This document shows positions 1 to 12,039 of a stretch of DNA of 64,000 nucleotides, one piece after another. Origin of the DNA: Corbicula japonica. Lineage: Eukaryota > Mollusca > Bivalvia > Venerida > Cyrenidae. Made by a program: the position numbers and the translations under genes. Numbering within the stretch: position 1 is the first letter of the stretch; every line of letters starts with the position of its first letter. The notes beneath the pieces are model-generated. The model did not search any database, was not told where the DNA came from, and saw only the letters and a list, made by a program, of their open reading frames with translations. Where the stretch lies: positions 8,494,001 to 8,558,000 of the forward strand of contig JAZAYU010000005.1 of the NCBI GenBank assembly GCA_038501625.1. The letters run 5' to 3'.

Positions 1-129
1 CAGTGCTCTATGTTTTTTGCATCATTTCTAGAAGGTTAGAAGTTTCATAAACATAAGGCAAGATTACTGCATGAAGTTATCTGGTTGTATTTGATGCTCA
101 CAAAATGTAGAATGTAGACCCAGTATATT

Positions 130-343
130 TTAACCCTTTATTCCACACGTTTTTATGGATGTGTGACCAGTGAAGATCCAGATCAGCTGTGCAGTCTGAT
201 CAGGATTTGCATTGTTTGCTTTTTGGTCATAAATCAAAAAGCGAACAGTGCAGATCCTGATCAGACAGCAGGAATGTGCTAACAAATCTGGATTTGTTTG
301 GATCACACATGCTTTAAAGGTGTATATATGGAGGAAAGGTTAA
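130..343 (+). mobile_element. Family A MITE
   Basis: TTAA-bounded, diverged, both stem-loops recognisable. Confidence 0.75.
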
Positions 344-1027
344 GAAACTCATAAAAAGATTAATAAGACAATTAAGTATGATATTTTCCTTTGATATCTG
401 TTATTTGTCTGGGTCTCGGTGGTATAAATGATCTATTACAATTATTATGAAATTTATATATGTAGTAATAAATAATTATATAAATGATGTCTGGTGCCCT
501 GCTTTCATCAAATGGAAAAGTGAAGAACAGAGACCAATTAGTTTTTTTTTATTTAAACATGTTTTATTGCCTATCAAATACAATTTATTACAACTACACC
601 CCCATGTAGAATAAGTCACGTCTTCAAGTCTCTGACATCATAAATTCAAGTTAGTTACATCATTGAAAAAAAGTTTTGCGTTAATGTCAATATTTCAGCA
701 TAAGGAAAATAAATTAGTTTGAATACAGTCATAGTAATTACAGAAATGTTATAAATAATAAAAGGTAGAGCCTTGTTTCCACAAAACAGTTAACCCTCGG
801 TGACAGATTTTTCCATCTTCACCTCACACTCATGCATTATACTTATAATCATAATAATTATGTCTCTAGTGATCACACTAAGTCTCAAGTTATCACATTA
901 ATTATCAAAGTAAGTTTGGGTTATCACATTATCTGTGAAATAATCATAACAAGATGATACTTACCTATAGAAACCAATTCATAGTTGTTTGCTCTCTATG
1001 CATTGCCTATTGCAAGGGTTTGGTAAA
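344..1027. other. Intergenic, nothing recognised
   Basis: AT-rich sequence with no supported gene; only short A and T runs. Confidence 0.5.
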
Positions 1028-1211
1028 CTTACTTCCAACAGTAAATTTCTCAAGGGAACAAACTCTAGCTTGACTTACTTCTAACAGTAAATTTCTCAAG
1101 GGAACAAACTCTAGCATGACTTACTTCCAACAATAAATTTCTTAAGGGAACAAACTCTAGCATGACTTACTTCCAACAATAAATTTCTCAAGGGAACAAA
1201 CTCCAGCATGG
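1028..1211. repeat. 46-bp tandem repeat, 4 copies
   Basis: Period 46 (1028, 1074, 1120, 1166). Each copy contains AAGGGAACAAACTC. The same phrase recurs at 7.26-7.65 kb in inverted pairs, so a mobile source is possible. Confidence 0.85.
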
Positions 1212-1566
1212 ATAATTTAAATGGCAGTACTATTAGTTTCCCTTACTAACAACTTGGACATAGATGCATAGATTTTGAAGCATTGTATCTGATCAATTTG
1301 TGGATTAAAATCACTACATTAGTAGTTTCACCTGCACAAACAACATAAACACACTCTAATGTGACTGGAAGGAGGCAAAGTAAAAACCACAGGCTGTGTG
1401 ACTGGATGATCTGTATATTTCTAAAATTGTTTATAAGAAGAGTAAATGTTGATTGTTTTCAGAGTGAGGAATCTATTGCAGACACCTTTTTACAATGATA
1501 CAAATCAAGAATAAATAATTCAAAGAAGGCAACTGAACTCTGTATTAAAAACAGTGAACCCAGCTG

Positions 1567-1791
1567 TGGACCCTTTATAGGATATGACTGTTATCCCATT
1601 GCAAACAGTGTAGATCCAGATCACCTGGCTCATCCATGCCATCTGATCACGATCTACACTGTTCACTTCTAGGTAAGAAAAAACCTAATGAATCAAAACA
1701 CTAACAGTGTAAATCCTGATCAGATGGCATAGAATTGCTGACTATTCTGGATCTACACTGGTAAAACTGTATAGATGGAGTAAAGTGTTAA
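1567..1791 (+). mobile_element. Family A MITE (variant 5' end)
   Basis: Its left end carries the variant phrase GATATGRCTGTTATCCC. Its terminal TTAA (1788-1791) is shared with the next copy. Confidence 0.7.
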
Positions 1792-2005
1792 CCCTTTCCT
1801 CCATAGATTCACCTTTAATGCGAGGGCAAACAGTTTAGATCCAGATCAGCTGGCACATCTGTGCCACCTTTTAATTCATTAAGTTATTTCTTACCAAAAT
1901 GTGACCAGTGCAGATCCAGATCAGACGGCATGGACATGCCTGCTGATCTGGATCTACACTGCTTGCACATGGGTAAAAATGCATATATATGGAGTAAAGG
2001 GTTAA
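1788..2005 (-). mobile_element. Family A MITE, joined to previous copy
   Basis: Opposite orientation to its neighbour, joined through one TTAA. Confidence 0.8.
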
Positions 2006-2029
2006 GACCATTTCTGGAACTGGCCAAAC

Positions 2030-2170
2030 ATGGTCTGCATAGAGGGATGATTTGGTCTTTATTTCAGGGTAAAAAAATTGCAAAACTGTAAAAGGGACAT
2101 TGAAATTGTGGTCTTATTATTGAGGTGGTCTAAATTATAGGGTGCTCTGAATTGGGGATCTTACTGTATA
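2030..2170. repeat. Family H fragment (GTGGTCTTATT...TTACTGTA)
   Basis: Contains GTGGTCTTATTATTGAGGTG and a TTACTGTA end. The same phrases occur at 13.83-14.0, 32.7-32.9, 35.5-35.7 and 63.16-63.26 kb. Confidence 0.55.
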
Positions 2171-2743
2171 TAATATCTTCAGTCTTAATTACTTTCATAG
2201 TACTGAGAAAAAAATGTTTTTAAAGGTGCCCGATCTCATATCATGACAAAAATGTTAAGTGTTTTCAAATATCAAAATTTATCATTTAAATTGTAGCAGA
2301 CCTGTAAACAAAGTAAATTTCAGGAAATATTCATACAGTCAATGTATGAGTTAATATATTTACAGCCTAAGATGTTAAAGTGGAAACATGTAATTTGGCT
2401 ATGCTTACATCTGCATGTCTACATTGGTGTTACATGTAATTAATGAACTTATATTTTAATTGTTGTTTGATACAAAGCGTGAAGCTGCAAACTAATTGTC
2501 CAATTAGCCGATTGGTCTAAGACGCAGTCAATTTGAAACATGTTTTTCTTTTAAATTTTGTAATTTTTTTACACAATAGTCATTTCCCCGATAAAATAAA
2601 CTGAAGCAAAATACATACAATACTTTGAAATAACTGCCATAAAACAAACCCATGTCAAAAAAAAGTTAGGCCTATGCCAGCCAGACACGTTAACCACTGT
2701 GCTATCAACTAATGTGTTATGAATTGGCAAAATAGTACTTTTA

Positions 2744-2960
2744 CATGTAAATTTACCTTAACCTGTGTTTACATTCTATTACATTTTTGGTCATGTTGTG
2801 AGGGAAATTTAGCTTGGTCAACCAATAACCAAGTAAATTTCCCTCACAACATGACCACAGGTGTCCGTATCATTTTTTTTCTTTATTGGAATTTTATTTT
2901 TCAACAATGATACAGACACCTGTGAACATGACCAAAAATGTAATAATAAAAGTCAGGGTT
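2744..2960. repeat. Nested hairpin element
   Basis: Outer arms share TTACATTTTTGGTCATGTT and its complement. Two inner imperfect hairpins lie at about 2797-2860 and 2862-2930. No coding capacity; probably a foldback transposon. Confidence 0.6.
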
Positions 2961-3088
2961 AAAAAAAAGTGCTAACTGTTATTATTAATATAAATAATAT
3001 TTCTTTAACACTACATGTTTTTCCGCCATACGACGTTATGCGCATTTCACATTGACGTAACAACATTTTATAATTGTTTGTATTTATT

Positions 3089-3124
3089 ACCCTGAAAAAG
3101 GCTTGTTAGGCCGAAACGTTGGGT
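3089..3124 (+). ncRNA. Degenerate hammerhead-ribozyme-like motif, possible Penelope remnant
   Basis: ACC-CTGA, GGC stem, loop, GCC, GAAAC, GTT, GGT in order resembles the minimal hammerheads carried by Penelope-like retroelements. The conserved CUGANGA core reads CTGAAAA here, so activity is unlikely. Confidence 0.35.
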
Positions 3125-3270
3125 GAGGTGAAATACATATATTAAGTGAAAATTTTAATTGTGTTTGGTATTGTTTTTACTTCTTTTTATAATACATGTA
3201 AAAGTCCAAAATTTTGGAGAAATTTAATTCTGTTCAGTCATTTCTAGGCATTACATAGTAGTACGAGGTA

Positions 3271-4276
3271 CAGTCAAAAAGTTCCAGGACTGTCATGATA
3301 TCTTTTTTATTTTCCGTACGATTCAGTAATTAAATATATGACATAAAAATATAACTATTCCACTGCAAGAACATATAAATATATGTAAAATATACAAACA
3401 TAAACATGTTTTCTGATCCATTAGAATAGCCCACTATGTCATGTACGGAGCACTTCCGCGACGTCGTGACGTTCATATGACGTTTGCAAGGGTTGTTTTC
3501 ATTTCATCTGTCAGCAGACGAGGAACCCAGCGCGCACATACCTTATTCATGTTCAAGTCCTGGGTCACTATTTTATGAACAGTTCCATGACACAGCCCGA
3601 CAGTGTAAGCAATATCATCTAGAGAATTGCGCCGATCAGTTGCTAGGACGTCCTTAATCTTTTTGACTATGCGCGCATCATTTCTCGGCCTTCAGCTTCG
3701 CACATTATCCTCAATATCCGCCCTACCTTTCCGGAAACGTTTGTGCCACTCAAACACAAGAGTCCTGGAACAATTAATTACACCATCCTTCTGTTTCATG
3801 AATTTCCAAGTATCTGTCAGGGTCATACAAGACATCGCAGAGAATTTAATTACTGTCCACTGCTCGGTACGTTCAATTAACGTTGTCATTTTCTTGCTTC
3901 AGAATTTTTACACGGCGGAAATTATACTTCACAAAATGGCGATACTTCAGCCGATCATGCTAAAATTTTGTAATTGTTTGCTAGTAACGTTCCGTTGATG
4001 TCGTGCGGAAAAATACAGACGTCTTGGTGCTGTTATTTTGAGAAACTTCAAAAAGAATGTAGTCATCTCATTGCTAAATAAGGCAAATTCTGAAGTGCTC
4101 CGTATTATGGTTGTGGACATGCTAAATGTGAAAAAATAAATTCAAATACTTGTTCAAACCTACCTTTTCATAGCTGTTGATATTAGATTTAAATAGAAAT
4201 ACATGCATGCTAAATTTTATGAGGATCCGACGTCAATAATTTGTTTAAAAGGACCAGTCCGGGAACTTTCTGACTG
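3271..4276 (-). mobile_element. Mariner-like element, truncated non-autonomous relic
   Basis: Inverted repeats (left CAGTCAAAAAGTTCC; right its near-complement ending at 4276) are flanked by TA. The inverted symmetry extends outward to GAGGTA/TACCTC, so the exact edges are uncertain. The interior holds a minus-strand N-terminal transposase relic but has no room for the DDD catalytic domain. Confidence 0.8.
3464..3889 (-). pseudogene. Mariner transposase N-terminal DNA-binding region, broken by a stop
   Basis: ATG at 3889; the N-terminal part includes VFEWHKRFRKGR, the typical mariner helix-turn-helix phrase. One in-frame TGA follows NVRS, where the family usually has Gly (SGRP). The frame then continues through ARIVKKIKDVLATDRR, DDIAYTVGLCHGTVHKI and VPRLLTDEMK to a stop near 3464. 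Two HTH modules and no catalytic domain. A nonsense-inactivated fossil. Confidence 0.8.
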
Positions 4277-4294
4277 TACCTCATACAATGAATA

Positions 4295-4536
4295 TTAACC
4301 CTTTCCTCCATAAATACGCATTTTTACATATGTGCGACCAGTGTAGATCCAGATCAGCCGGCACATCCGTGCCGTCTGATCAGGATCTGCACTGGTTGCA
4401 TTGTGGTCAGAAATAAACTAATGAATCAAAAAGCAAACAGTTTTGATCCTGATCATAAGGCATGGATGTGCTGGCTGATCTGGATTTAAACTGTTTGCCC
4501 ATACAATAAAGGTGTGTCTATGGAGGAAACGGTTAA
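4295..4536 (+). mobile_element. Family A MITE
   Basis: Full length with both TTAA ends, 18 bp beyond the mariner relic. Confidence 0.85.
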
Positions 4537-4586
4537 CCAAATCTGAGACATTGAAGTATTCCACCGTGAACTGTGAACAGGCAGCT

Positions 4587-4785
4587 TTAACCCTTTCCTC
4601 CATAAATACCCATTTTGAAGCATGTGCGACCATTGTACATCTAGATCAGCAAGTACATCTATGCTGTTTGATCAGGATCTACAGTGTTTGCTGTATGGTC
4701 AGAAATAACCTAATAAATCAAACAGCAAACAGTGCAGATCCTGATCAGACAGCATGAATGACACACACTGTTCACCTATGCCTTA
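4587..4785 (+). mobile_element. Family A MITE, 3' truncated
   Basis: Begins TTAACCCTTTCC; ends inside the second stem-loop without TTAA. Confidence 0.75.
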
Positions 4786-5004
4786 TAATATTATAGAGAC
4801 GATTTCACATCGATCTACAAGGAAATCATCAAAGTTAAAAGGTTCCTTTGATTATAAAAAGGCATAAAACTATTCTTGGCAGGCGCTATTAAAAAATTTA
4901 TATTTGCACTCACTTCAAGGTATGTACCACACCTGTTAGTGCAATTATTAAAGTGTCCTATATCCCCATATAGGTCCATGATGCAATGTGTTACACTTTA
5001 AACA

Positions 5005-5530
5005 TTTACGTCATGGGATATGGCTGTTATCTGTTTGTTAACAGTGTTGATCCAGATCAGCCAGAACATTTGTGCCATCTGATCAGGATCGGTACTGTAT
5101 GCTTTTGAATCATTTGCAGATAGGTCACTGGCAGTGGTCGGACCAAAGTGGTGGAATGCCCTTCCCAGCAGTTTAAAAAATATTCAGTCAGAAGCCAGCT
5201 TTAAATCAAAACTAAAATCACATCTTTTTAGACAGTTTCATGAGATTTGAATTTTTGATTCATGTGTAATATCAGACTGTGTCTAAGTCTATGTTCCATG
5301 GACTATGCTGTCATGAATAGTACATTCAATTTGATTGGATGTATTTGTTTTGATATCTATATTTGCTATATATGTTTGTAAAGCGCAATAGAATATTTTA
5401 ATTTTTGCGCTATAGAAATGTCATGTATTTGTATTTATTTGTATTTGTATTTTCAACTTAGAATTGAACAGTTCAGATCCAGATCAGATGGCATGTATGT
5501 ATTTACACTGTTTACCCATAAAAGACATAC
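5005..5530. mobile_element. Family A MITE split by a LINE insertion
   Basis: Left part 5005-5117 and right part 5456-5530 are parts of one A copy; the LINE tail lies between them. Confidence 0.7.
5118..5455 (+). mobile_element. 5'-truncated LINE, 3' tail only
   Basis: Starts with an open frame resembling the extreme C-terminus of non-LTR reverse transcriptases (GPKWWNALPSSLKN, then SFKSKLKSHLFRQF). A non-coding tail with GCGCTATAGAAATGTC follows, ending in ATTTGTATTT repeats. Typical of CR1/L2-type 3' ends. Nested in a family A copy, so younger than it. Confidence 0.75.
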
Positions 5531-5539
5531 ATAAAGATT

Positions 5540-6625
5540 TTGGATGGTAATGAGTATACGAGTAACCTAGTACTCGATCAATTGTCCGAGTGTCGAATAC
5601 TTAATCTACTACTCGAGTACTTGGATATTTTTTTTAATAAAAATAAAATCCATTTGTTTTGTTTTAAATCTGTATGGTAAACGATGTAAAGAATTGGCAA
5701 TGCATGTGCCGTTAAGAAACAATGTGTGACACATTTAATCCCCATAGGTGATGCAATTAATGCTTTAAAAATGGTGTGAGATGTCAAAATGTCAAATTTG
5801 GATTACAATTCTCACTTGTCTCTTATGTCAATTAGCAATATTTTGATAGAACAGATTTATTGTTTGCCAATTAATTTTTGACGCTACTTTAGAGAAAATC
5901 TGGACCGTCCACTAAAATAATGGATGTTAACATATACTAATCTTGACTAGTGAATCACATGAACCAATCTATGGAAGTTAATGAAATAAAAAAAAGTAAA
6001 ACGGCGGATATGTTCATCAAAGATTCTGATAAGGTTATATCAAATTCAAACAACCCTTCATATTAACAATATACCTGCATGCACTTAATTCAAACAGGCA
6101 GCAGACGGAAAGACAGTTTAATGTTCACTATGTAGTTTAGAGTAAAGCCTACCATGCAGGAACTACTATTTTAGGTTGACACATTGAACTAAGACAAAAC
6201 CTTGACTCCGAAAAAGCAGTAAGACGAGCAACAAGGAATGATCAGGTTTTAGTATTGATGTGTGTTAAGTTCGATATATTGATTTTATTATTTCACGTCA
6301 TTATATTATTCTGACCACCGTTTATATGTACATTTCTTCTCACATACCAGTATGTGTGATGTGACTTGGTCACCTTTATCAAGTTCTTTTGAAAATATAA
6401 GCTAAAAAATAAATAAAACTTTTTTTTTCATTATCTTAATTTATATGGGGTGTGTTGTTCATAAATACAGAGAAACTTTAAGATGAAAAAAAATATGAAT
6501 AGAAACTCAAAGTGAATTTGATCTCTTCTAAAATTGGTAATATGTAGTGTTTGAAGTAATCGAGTACTCGATCTAAACATTATTAAAGTACTTGAATACC
6601 AATTTAAGTGCCCGTTGCCATCCTA
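5540..6625. mobile_element. About 1.09 kb TIR element, hAT-like ends, non-coding
   Basis: Left end TGGATGGTAATGAGTA with TAGTACTCGATC; right end CGAGTACTCGATC with GTTGCCATCC. The interior carries no recognised transposase. Confidence 0.55.
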
Positions 6626-6694
6626 ATAATGATTATTATTTTCTTGATCAAGTAGGTTTTGGCTTTCATTTAAAAATGATTTACAATCCACACT

Positions 6695-6882
6695 TTAGGT
6701 TATTTCTGACTAAGAATTGAACAGTTTAGATCCAGATCACAAAGCTTTTAGATTCATAAAGTTATTTCTTACTAAATGTGACCAGGCCAGATCAAGATCA
6801 GATGGCACATATGTGCTGGCTGATCTAGATCTACACAGGCTGCACATGCATTAACACATGTGCAATGGAGTAGAGGGTTAAA
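6695..6882 (-). mobile_element. Family A MITE, partial
   Basis: Left end missing; right end GGAGTAGAGGGTTA. Confidence 0.65.
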
Positions 6883-7003
6883 TGGATAACATGTATCTAG
6901 TACACCTTTACAATGTGACAGTACGTAGAATTACACCATCTATACTACAAAATACTTTTCCTTTACACTTCGTGTTACTATGAATTGCTGAGGTCGTATT
7001 TTA

Positions 7004-7203
7004 ACATTTAACTCCATGGGATATGGCTGTTATCCCATGGGCAAACAGTGTAGATCCAGATCCATGCCATCTGATAAAGATCTACACTGTTTGCCTTTGA
7101 TTTATTAAGTTATTTCAGAAATAAAAATGATAAGTGTAGATCCATATCAGTTGGAATGGAAATGCCAGTTGATCTGGATGTAAACTGGGCGCAAATGGTT
7201 TAA
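7004..7203 (-). mobile_element. Family A MITE (variant end)
   Basis: Starts TTAACTCCATGGGATATGG; its right half is included in the 324-bp duplication. Confidence 0.65.
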
Positions 7204-7711
7204 AACTAGTATTCATTGTATATTTACTGTTTTGTGCATTTATGCTACCCTATTTTAAAGGGAACAAACTCTTCCAAAACTATTTATAAAGACAGCACTG
7301 GTTTGTTCCCCTGTTTTGCTTAAGAATTGTAAAGGGAACAAACTCATATAAAAGAATTTAAAAGTAATTGCAGATCATCTCCCTTACTGCTTATATGATA
7401 AAGATCTACACTGTTTGCCTTTGATTAATTAAGTTATTTCAGAAATAAAAGTGTAGATCCATATCAGTTGGAATGGAAGTGCCAGTTGATCTGGATCTAA
7501 ACTGGTCGCAAATGGTTTAAAACTAGTATTCATTGTATATTTACTGTTTTGTGCATTTATGCTACCCTATTTGAAAGGGAACAAACTCTTCCAAAACTAT
7601 TTATAAAGACAGTACTGGTTTGTTCCCCTGTTTTGCATAAGAATTGTAAAGGGAACAAACTCATGAAATAGTATTTAAAAGTAATTGTAGTTTATCTCCC
7701 TTACTGCTTAT
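7073..7711. repeat. 324-bp direct tandem duplication
   Basis: 7073-7396 is repeated at 7397-7711 with few differences and a short deletion. The unit joins half a family A copy to an inverted pair of GGGAACAAACTC motifs. Confidence 0.85.
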
Positions 7712-7921
7712 AACCTGTTTCAGCATTTCCATACCAAGATATTTATCACTTGAATTTTTGAGCTTTTTCATTCAATCGGAATTTGTTAAATTAATTTAAA
7801 CACAATAACTAATTTATTGGTTTTTACAAGAATACATCTGTTCTTCACAAGCAAGCTAAAATCTCCTCCAGGCAATGGAAAAATGTTCTGTCTCCATGTT
7901 CTTGTTTCCTTTAAAATGTCT

Positions 7922-8140
7922 GGATAACTAGAATGTGTCCTCAGACACTGATGCCCCCACTGCTGCAACAACATTTGTAATAACAAAGGGCCATAACTAG
8001 TAAAAATGGCCGCCCGAAATATCCTTTCTTTACGATCATCTACACATCCTACTTGATCATTTGTGCAAGTTTGAAAAAAACAGATGGAGGAACCAGTGCA
8101 ACTCTGTGTGGTTACAATAGTTTTCATTGACATTCCTTTT
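7922..8140 (-). repeat. Satellite-element fragment
   Basis: ACTAGAATGTGTCC and GATGCCCCC match the head of the 41.3 kb element. The segment near 8000-8090, read on the minus strand, matches the array at 47.4-47.77 kb (TTCAAACTTGCACA, GGATGTGTAGATG). Confidence 0.65.
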
Positions 8141-8569
8141 TAGAGTCATAGTTGTTGAAGTACAGATAAAATCAGCAACTACAAGGCTGTGTTCATAATA
8201 TGTTTTCAATGTTAAAATATTGTTTTACTAAATTTATTTATTTATTAAACTTAAACTGAGAAATTAACAAATGACACTAGACATTGTAATGCAGAGTTAC
8301 TTTTTCCGTACATTTTTTTTTCTGGAGTGGAAATACAAAAACAAAACCAATCTTTTCCTAGCATACATTTTATTGCATAACACCTTCAAATCTATACATG
8401 TACAAATGTTACTTGTAAACAACAAAATAAAAATAAAACAAGGTATTATGAGATTTGAATCACTCATTGTTAACTACATTGTGTTACACAGAAAGCAACA
8501 TTTCCATGTTGCACAAATTATAAAGTTAATATTTTATCCCAGCCCAAACACGTTAATACTCAAGTAAGG

Positions 8570-8953
8570 TTAACCCTTTATTACATACCGGTATATAATG
8601 GGTTTAAATGCATGTTCGGCCAGTGTAGATCCAGATCAGCCACAACATCCATGCCATCTGTGCCCAAGGTTATAAAACTGAGCATGGAAACCAGTCTCAA
8701 ATCTCAAGCATCTGATTGGCTGAATTGGCGACTGGTCGCCATTTCAGCCAATCATATGCTTGAGATTTGAGACTGGTTTCCAAACTCAGTTTTATAACCT
8801 TCAGCCCTGATTTGGATTTGCACTGGTCGTGTATTATTCAGAAATAACCTAATGAATCTTAAAGCAAACAGAATAGATCCCGATCAGACAGAACTGATCT
8901 GGATCTGCACAGTTTGCCCAGGCAATAAGTGTATCTATGGGGTAAAGGACTCA
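8570..8953 (+). mobile_element. Family A MITE carrying a nested family B foldback
   Basis: The A copy is interrupted at CTG^ATC by the B element at 8661-8806. Confidence 0.8.
8661..8806. mobile_element. Family B 146-bp foldback
   Basis: Near-perfect inverted repeat across its whole length (TGCCCAAGGTTATAAAAC ... to its complement), with CTG duplicated on each side. Confidence 0.85.
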
Positions 8954-9013
8954 AGAAAACCCCTTGAATGTGATTAGACTATGAACCACATATATACATA
9001 TCAATATATTGTC

Positions 9014-9216
9014 GTAACCCTTTTCTCCATAGACACTCATAGCTAGCTCACCTGTGCCGTCTGATCAGGATCTGCACTGTTTGCTTTTTTATTTGATCTG
9101 ACCAAAATGCGACCAGTGCAGATCCTGATCAGATGGCACAGATGAGCCGGCTGATCTGGATCTACACTGGTCACACATGTGTAAAAATGTGTATATTATA
9201 TGAAGGAAAGGGTTAA
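9014..9216 (-). mobile_element. Family A MITE
   Basis: Left stem-loop shortened; right end GGAAAGGGTTAA intact. Confidence 0.75.
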
Positions 9217-10072
9217 TACAAGTTCATTTTAAGATAAGCTTCAATCTTTTACACTCGGACTGAAAACACACAAAAATCAGATGGGGCACCTCACAGGAAA
9301 AGGTTTCTATGGTCAAAATTTTCAACATTTTAGTTAGAACTATATCTGGAATGAACCTAGAAGTACAATTATCAATTATTTCTTTATATGTGATCTTGAC
9401 ACAAAATTTGACCAGATAATAATATTTTAATCGCAAAAAGTGTAACAAGCAATGTTGTTGGCTTAACTTTGTGATGTCATTTTTAAATAATGTCAATTCC
9501 CGAAGACACCTTTTCTTGTGGCGCACCCGATATACTGGTAAATATATATAAATTCCATAACTAACCTCAGGTTACCAGACGCACTTCTGTTTACCATAAA
9601 ATGTACATATATCCGTCTAAATTACAAAGCAAAGTCTACATGAATGGTTGATAGAGTATTTTTCAATTTATTGGTTTTATTTTTGCTTTAAAAATTTGGA
9701 AATTCAAAAACTGATGAATATTTACATGCTGGTGTTCCTAATGCATTTATTTTTTTCCCGCATCATCATTTATATTTGTAAACTAATTAGTTCTATAAAC
9801 ATGTAATGTAACAAACAATAAATATTAACCATAAATATTAATTGTCTTTGTAAAAAGATATTTCAAAAAGGATGTGCTGATTTAACAAATGTTAAATGTA
9901 TGCAAAAATCCCGATCTGGTAAGAAAATATAAAAAAAAATACAGATCTGGTAAAAAAAAACAACAGCTGAATGTGAACAGGAAGACAATTGTATGCAGTA
10001 TAAATGTGATTTAAATGTTTAAAAAAAATCTAGAAATTCTTTTTTGGAGACAAAACAACAGATAGAAGTATC
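9217..10072. other. Intergenic, nothing recognised
   Basis: AT-rich. CCGAAGACACCTTTT near 9497 also occurs near 12425, so part of it is probably repeat-derived. Confidence 0.45.
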
Positions 10073-10313
10073 TTAACCCCTTACTCCATATACATGCCTT
10101 TTATCAAATAGGCGACCAGTGCAGATCCAGATCAGCCAGCACATCCAGGCCATCTGATCTGGATCTACACTGTTTGCCTCTGTCAGAAATTACAAAATGA
10201 ATCAAAATGCAAACGATTAAGATCCTGATAAGATGGCATAGGTGTGCTAGCTGATCTGGATCTAGACTGTTCAAACACACAATAAAAGCTGTATCTATGG
10301 AGTAAAGGGTAAA
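10073..10313 (+). mobile_element. Family A MITE
   Basis: Nearly full length; the right TTAA has decayed to GTAAAG. Confidence 0.8.
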
Positions 10314-10335
10314 GCGATCCAGCTTATCAGATCTG

Positions 10336-10481
10336 GCCCCAAGGTTATAAAACTGAGCATGGAAACCAGTCTCAAATCTCAAGCATCTGATTGGCTGAAA
10401 TGGCGACTGGTCGCCATTTCAGCCAATCAGATGCTTGAGATTTGAGACTGGTTTCCAATCTCAGCTTTATAACCTTCAACC
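10336..10481. mobile_element. Family B 146-bp foldback
   Basis: Same length as the nested copies; flanked by CTG on both sides. Confidence 0.85.
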
Positions 10482-10550
10482 CTGTATCAAAATTAATCCG
10501 CCTGAACTTTCTCTCCACATTCTTTCAATATGTCAAAAAAGAGAGGTGTT

Positions 10551-10629
10551 TAGGGTCCAAGATCATAAAACTGAGATTGGAGAAAAGTCTCAAATCTCAA
10601 GCATTTGATTGGCTGAAATGGAGACAAGT
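10551..10629. mobile_element. Family B half copy
   Basis: Left arm only (AAGATCATAAAACTGAG, then CTCAAATCTCAAGCAT). Confidence 0.7.
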
Positions 10630-10991
10630 CATATCTATTTATATTGTAATACAATATGTTAGTAATTTATCAACATACATTGATGGAACATAAATGTGGT
10701 TACATGATTTCCACCAATGAGTTAGTAAAATGGCACATTTTTTAATGGACATTTTAACTACATTTCTTGTTTTGTTCAATGGTGTAGTAAAGTTTCTGAT
10801 TAGAAGCAAAAACAAAAGTCCTGCACACTTTCCTCTTATTTTCATGTTCAAAATTGAAAAAAAAACAATGAGTTCATTGAATCTACAGTTCTCTAGAAAA
10901 TGCATATTTTAACAATTTTAACAAATTCAATAATGAAATTTAACATTTAAAACATATAACAGATCTATAAATAACTGACTAAAGCTCATTC

Positions 10992-11133
10992 TTAACCCAT
11001 TTATCTACGGACATGTGTTCTATCACACGAGCAAATATCTTAGATCCAGATCAGCTAGCAAATCCAGGCCATATAATCTGGATCTTCACTGTTCATTTCT
11101 TGGTATGAAAAAACGAGTAAATCCTGATCAAGA
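10992..11133 (+). mobile_element. Family A MITE, truncated
   Basis: First stem-loop and part of the linker only. Confidence 0.65.
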
Positions 11134-11815
11134 TATATTTTTAAAAGTTTGATGACGAAGAAATTAAGGAATGGCAAAGTTAAAGCCAACATTTAATTTT
11201 TATGAGAGACATTGCAACAGACAGACATAGCAAATTCTAAGTAGCAAATTTTTTTTTGTAAAGGTGACAAAAAGGGATACTGGCAAGAATAAGAAGAGTC
11301 TACACATATGTGTTTTGATAAAAGCTATCTAGCAAATTATCTCTCGAATGGCACCAGAGTATATTTTTGTATCAAGAAACATTTAAACTAACACCATTAT
11401 TAAAAACATATCAAATAGGGATATTAGAAAAATTAAAGCAAAATTACACAGCTACAAAACCTGTTTGTTTATAATGTTCCAACTTATATACAAAGCAAAA
11501 GTGATTTAAGATCAAAATTTCATTCCATTTCAACCGTTTTCTGTAGTATCATTTTATTTGGCAAGGATTTCTTTTTTTTTGCATATTTCGCACTAGATAA
11601 AATGCGTAAAAAATTATCTCAAGTGAAATTTATTATGAAATTACTTATCTTGTAAGAATAATAAAACTGCATGAATTTTTCTCCATGATGCAGATATTTA
11701 TGTCATTTTTTTATCTTCTGCAGGAAACTTGGCCCTGCAAAATTAAATGTTACAACAGAGTTACAATTAAACTGCAACACAAGCAAATGTATCTACTGGT
11801 AAAATACACAAATAC
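11134..11815. repeat. Diverged satellite-like and family I sequence
   Basis: AAAGTTTGATGAYGAAGAAAT near 11145 recurs near 20877. AAGAATAATAAAACTGCATG near 11655 belongs to an AT-rich family (I) also near 14.05, 15.25, 18.8, 20.1 and 57.75 kb. No gene. Confidence 0.45.
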
Positions 11816-12039
11816 TTCAACCATTTCCTCCATATATATACATGTACACCTTTATGGCATCAACAGAGTGAAGATCCGGAGCAAACAGCAAATATGTTTG
11901 ATTTTTTGCTTTATTGGGTATTATCTTACCTAAAAGTAACAGTGCAGATCCTGATCATACAGAAAAAACATGCCGGCCGATCTGGATCTACACTGGTCAC
12001 ACATGCAATAAAATGCATATATATGCAGTAAAGGGTTAA
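11816..12039 (-). mobile_element. Family A MITE
   Basis: Both ends recognisable; right TTAA intact. Confidence 0.75.

Noticed and set aside
7786..8133. 115-codon minus-strand frame
   Set aside because: Lies in a dispersed satellite-type repeat related to 47.6 kb; no recognised domain.
8271..8567. 98-codon plus-strand frame
   Set aside because: AT-rich composition, no domain, no splice-compatible neighbours.
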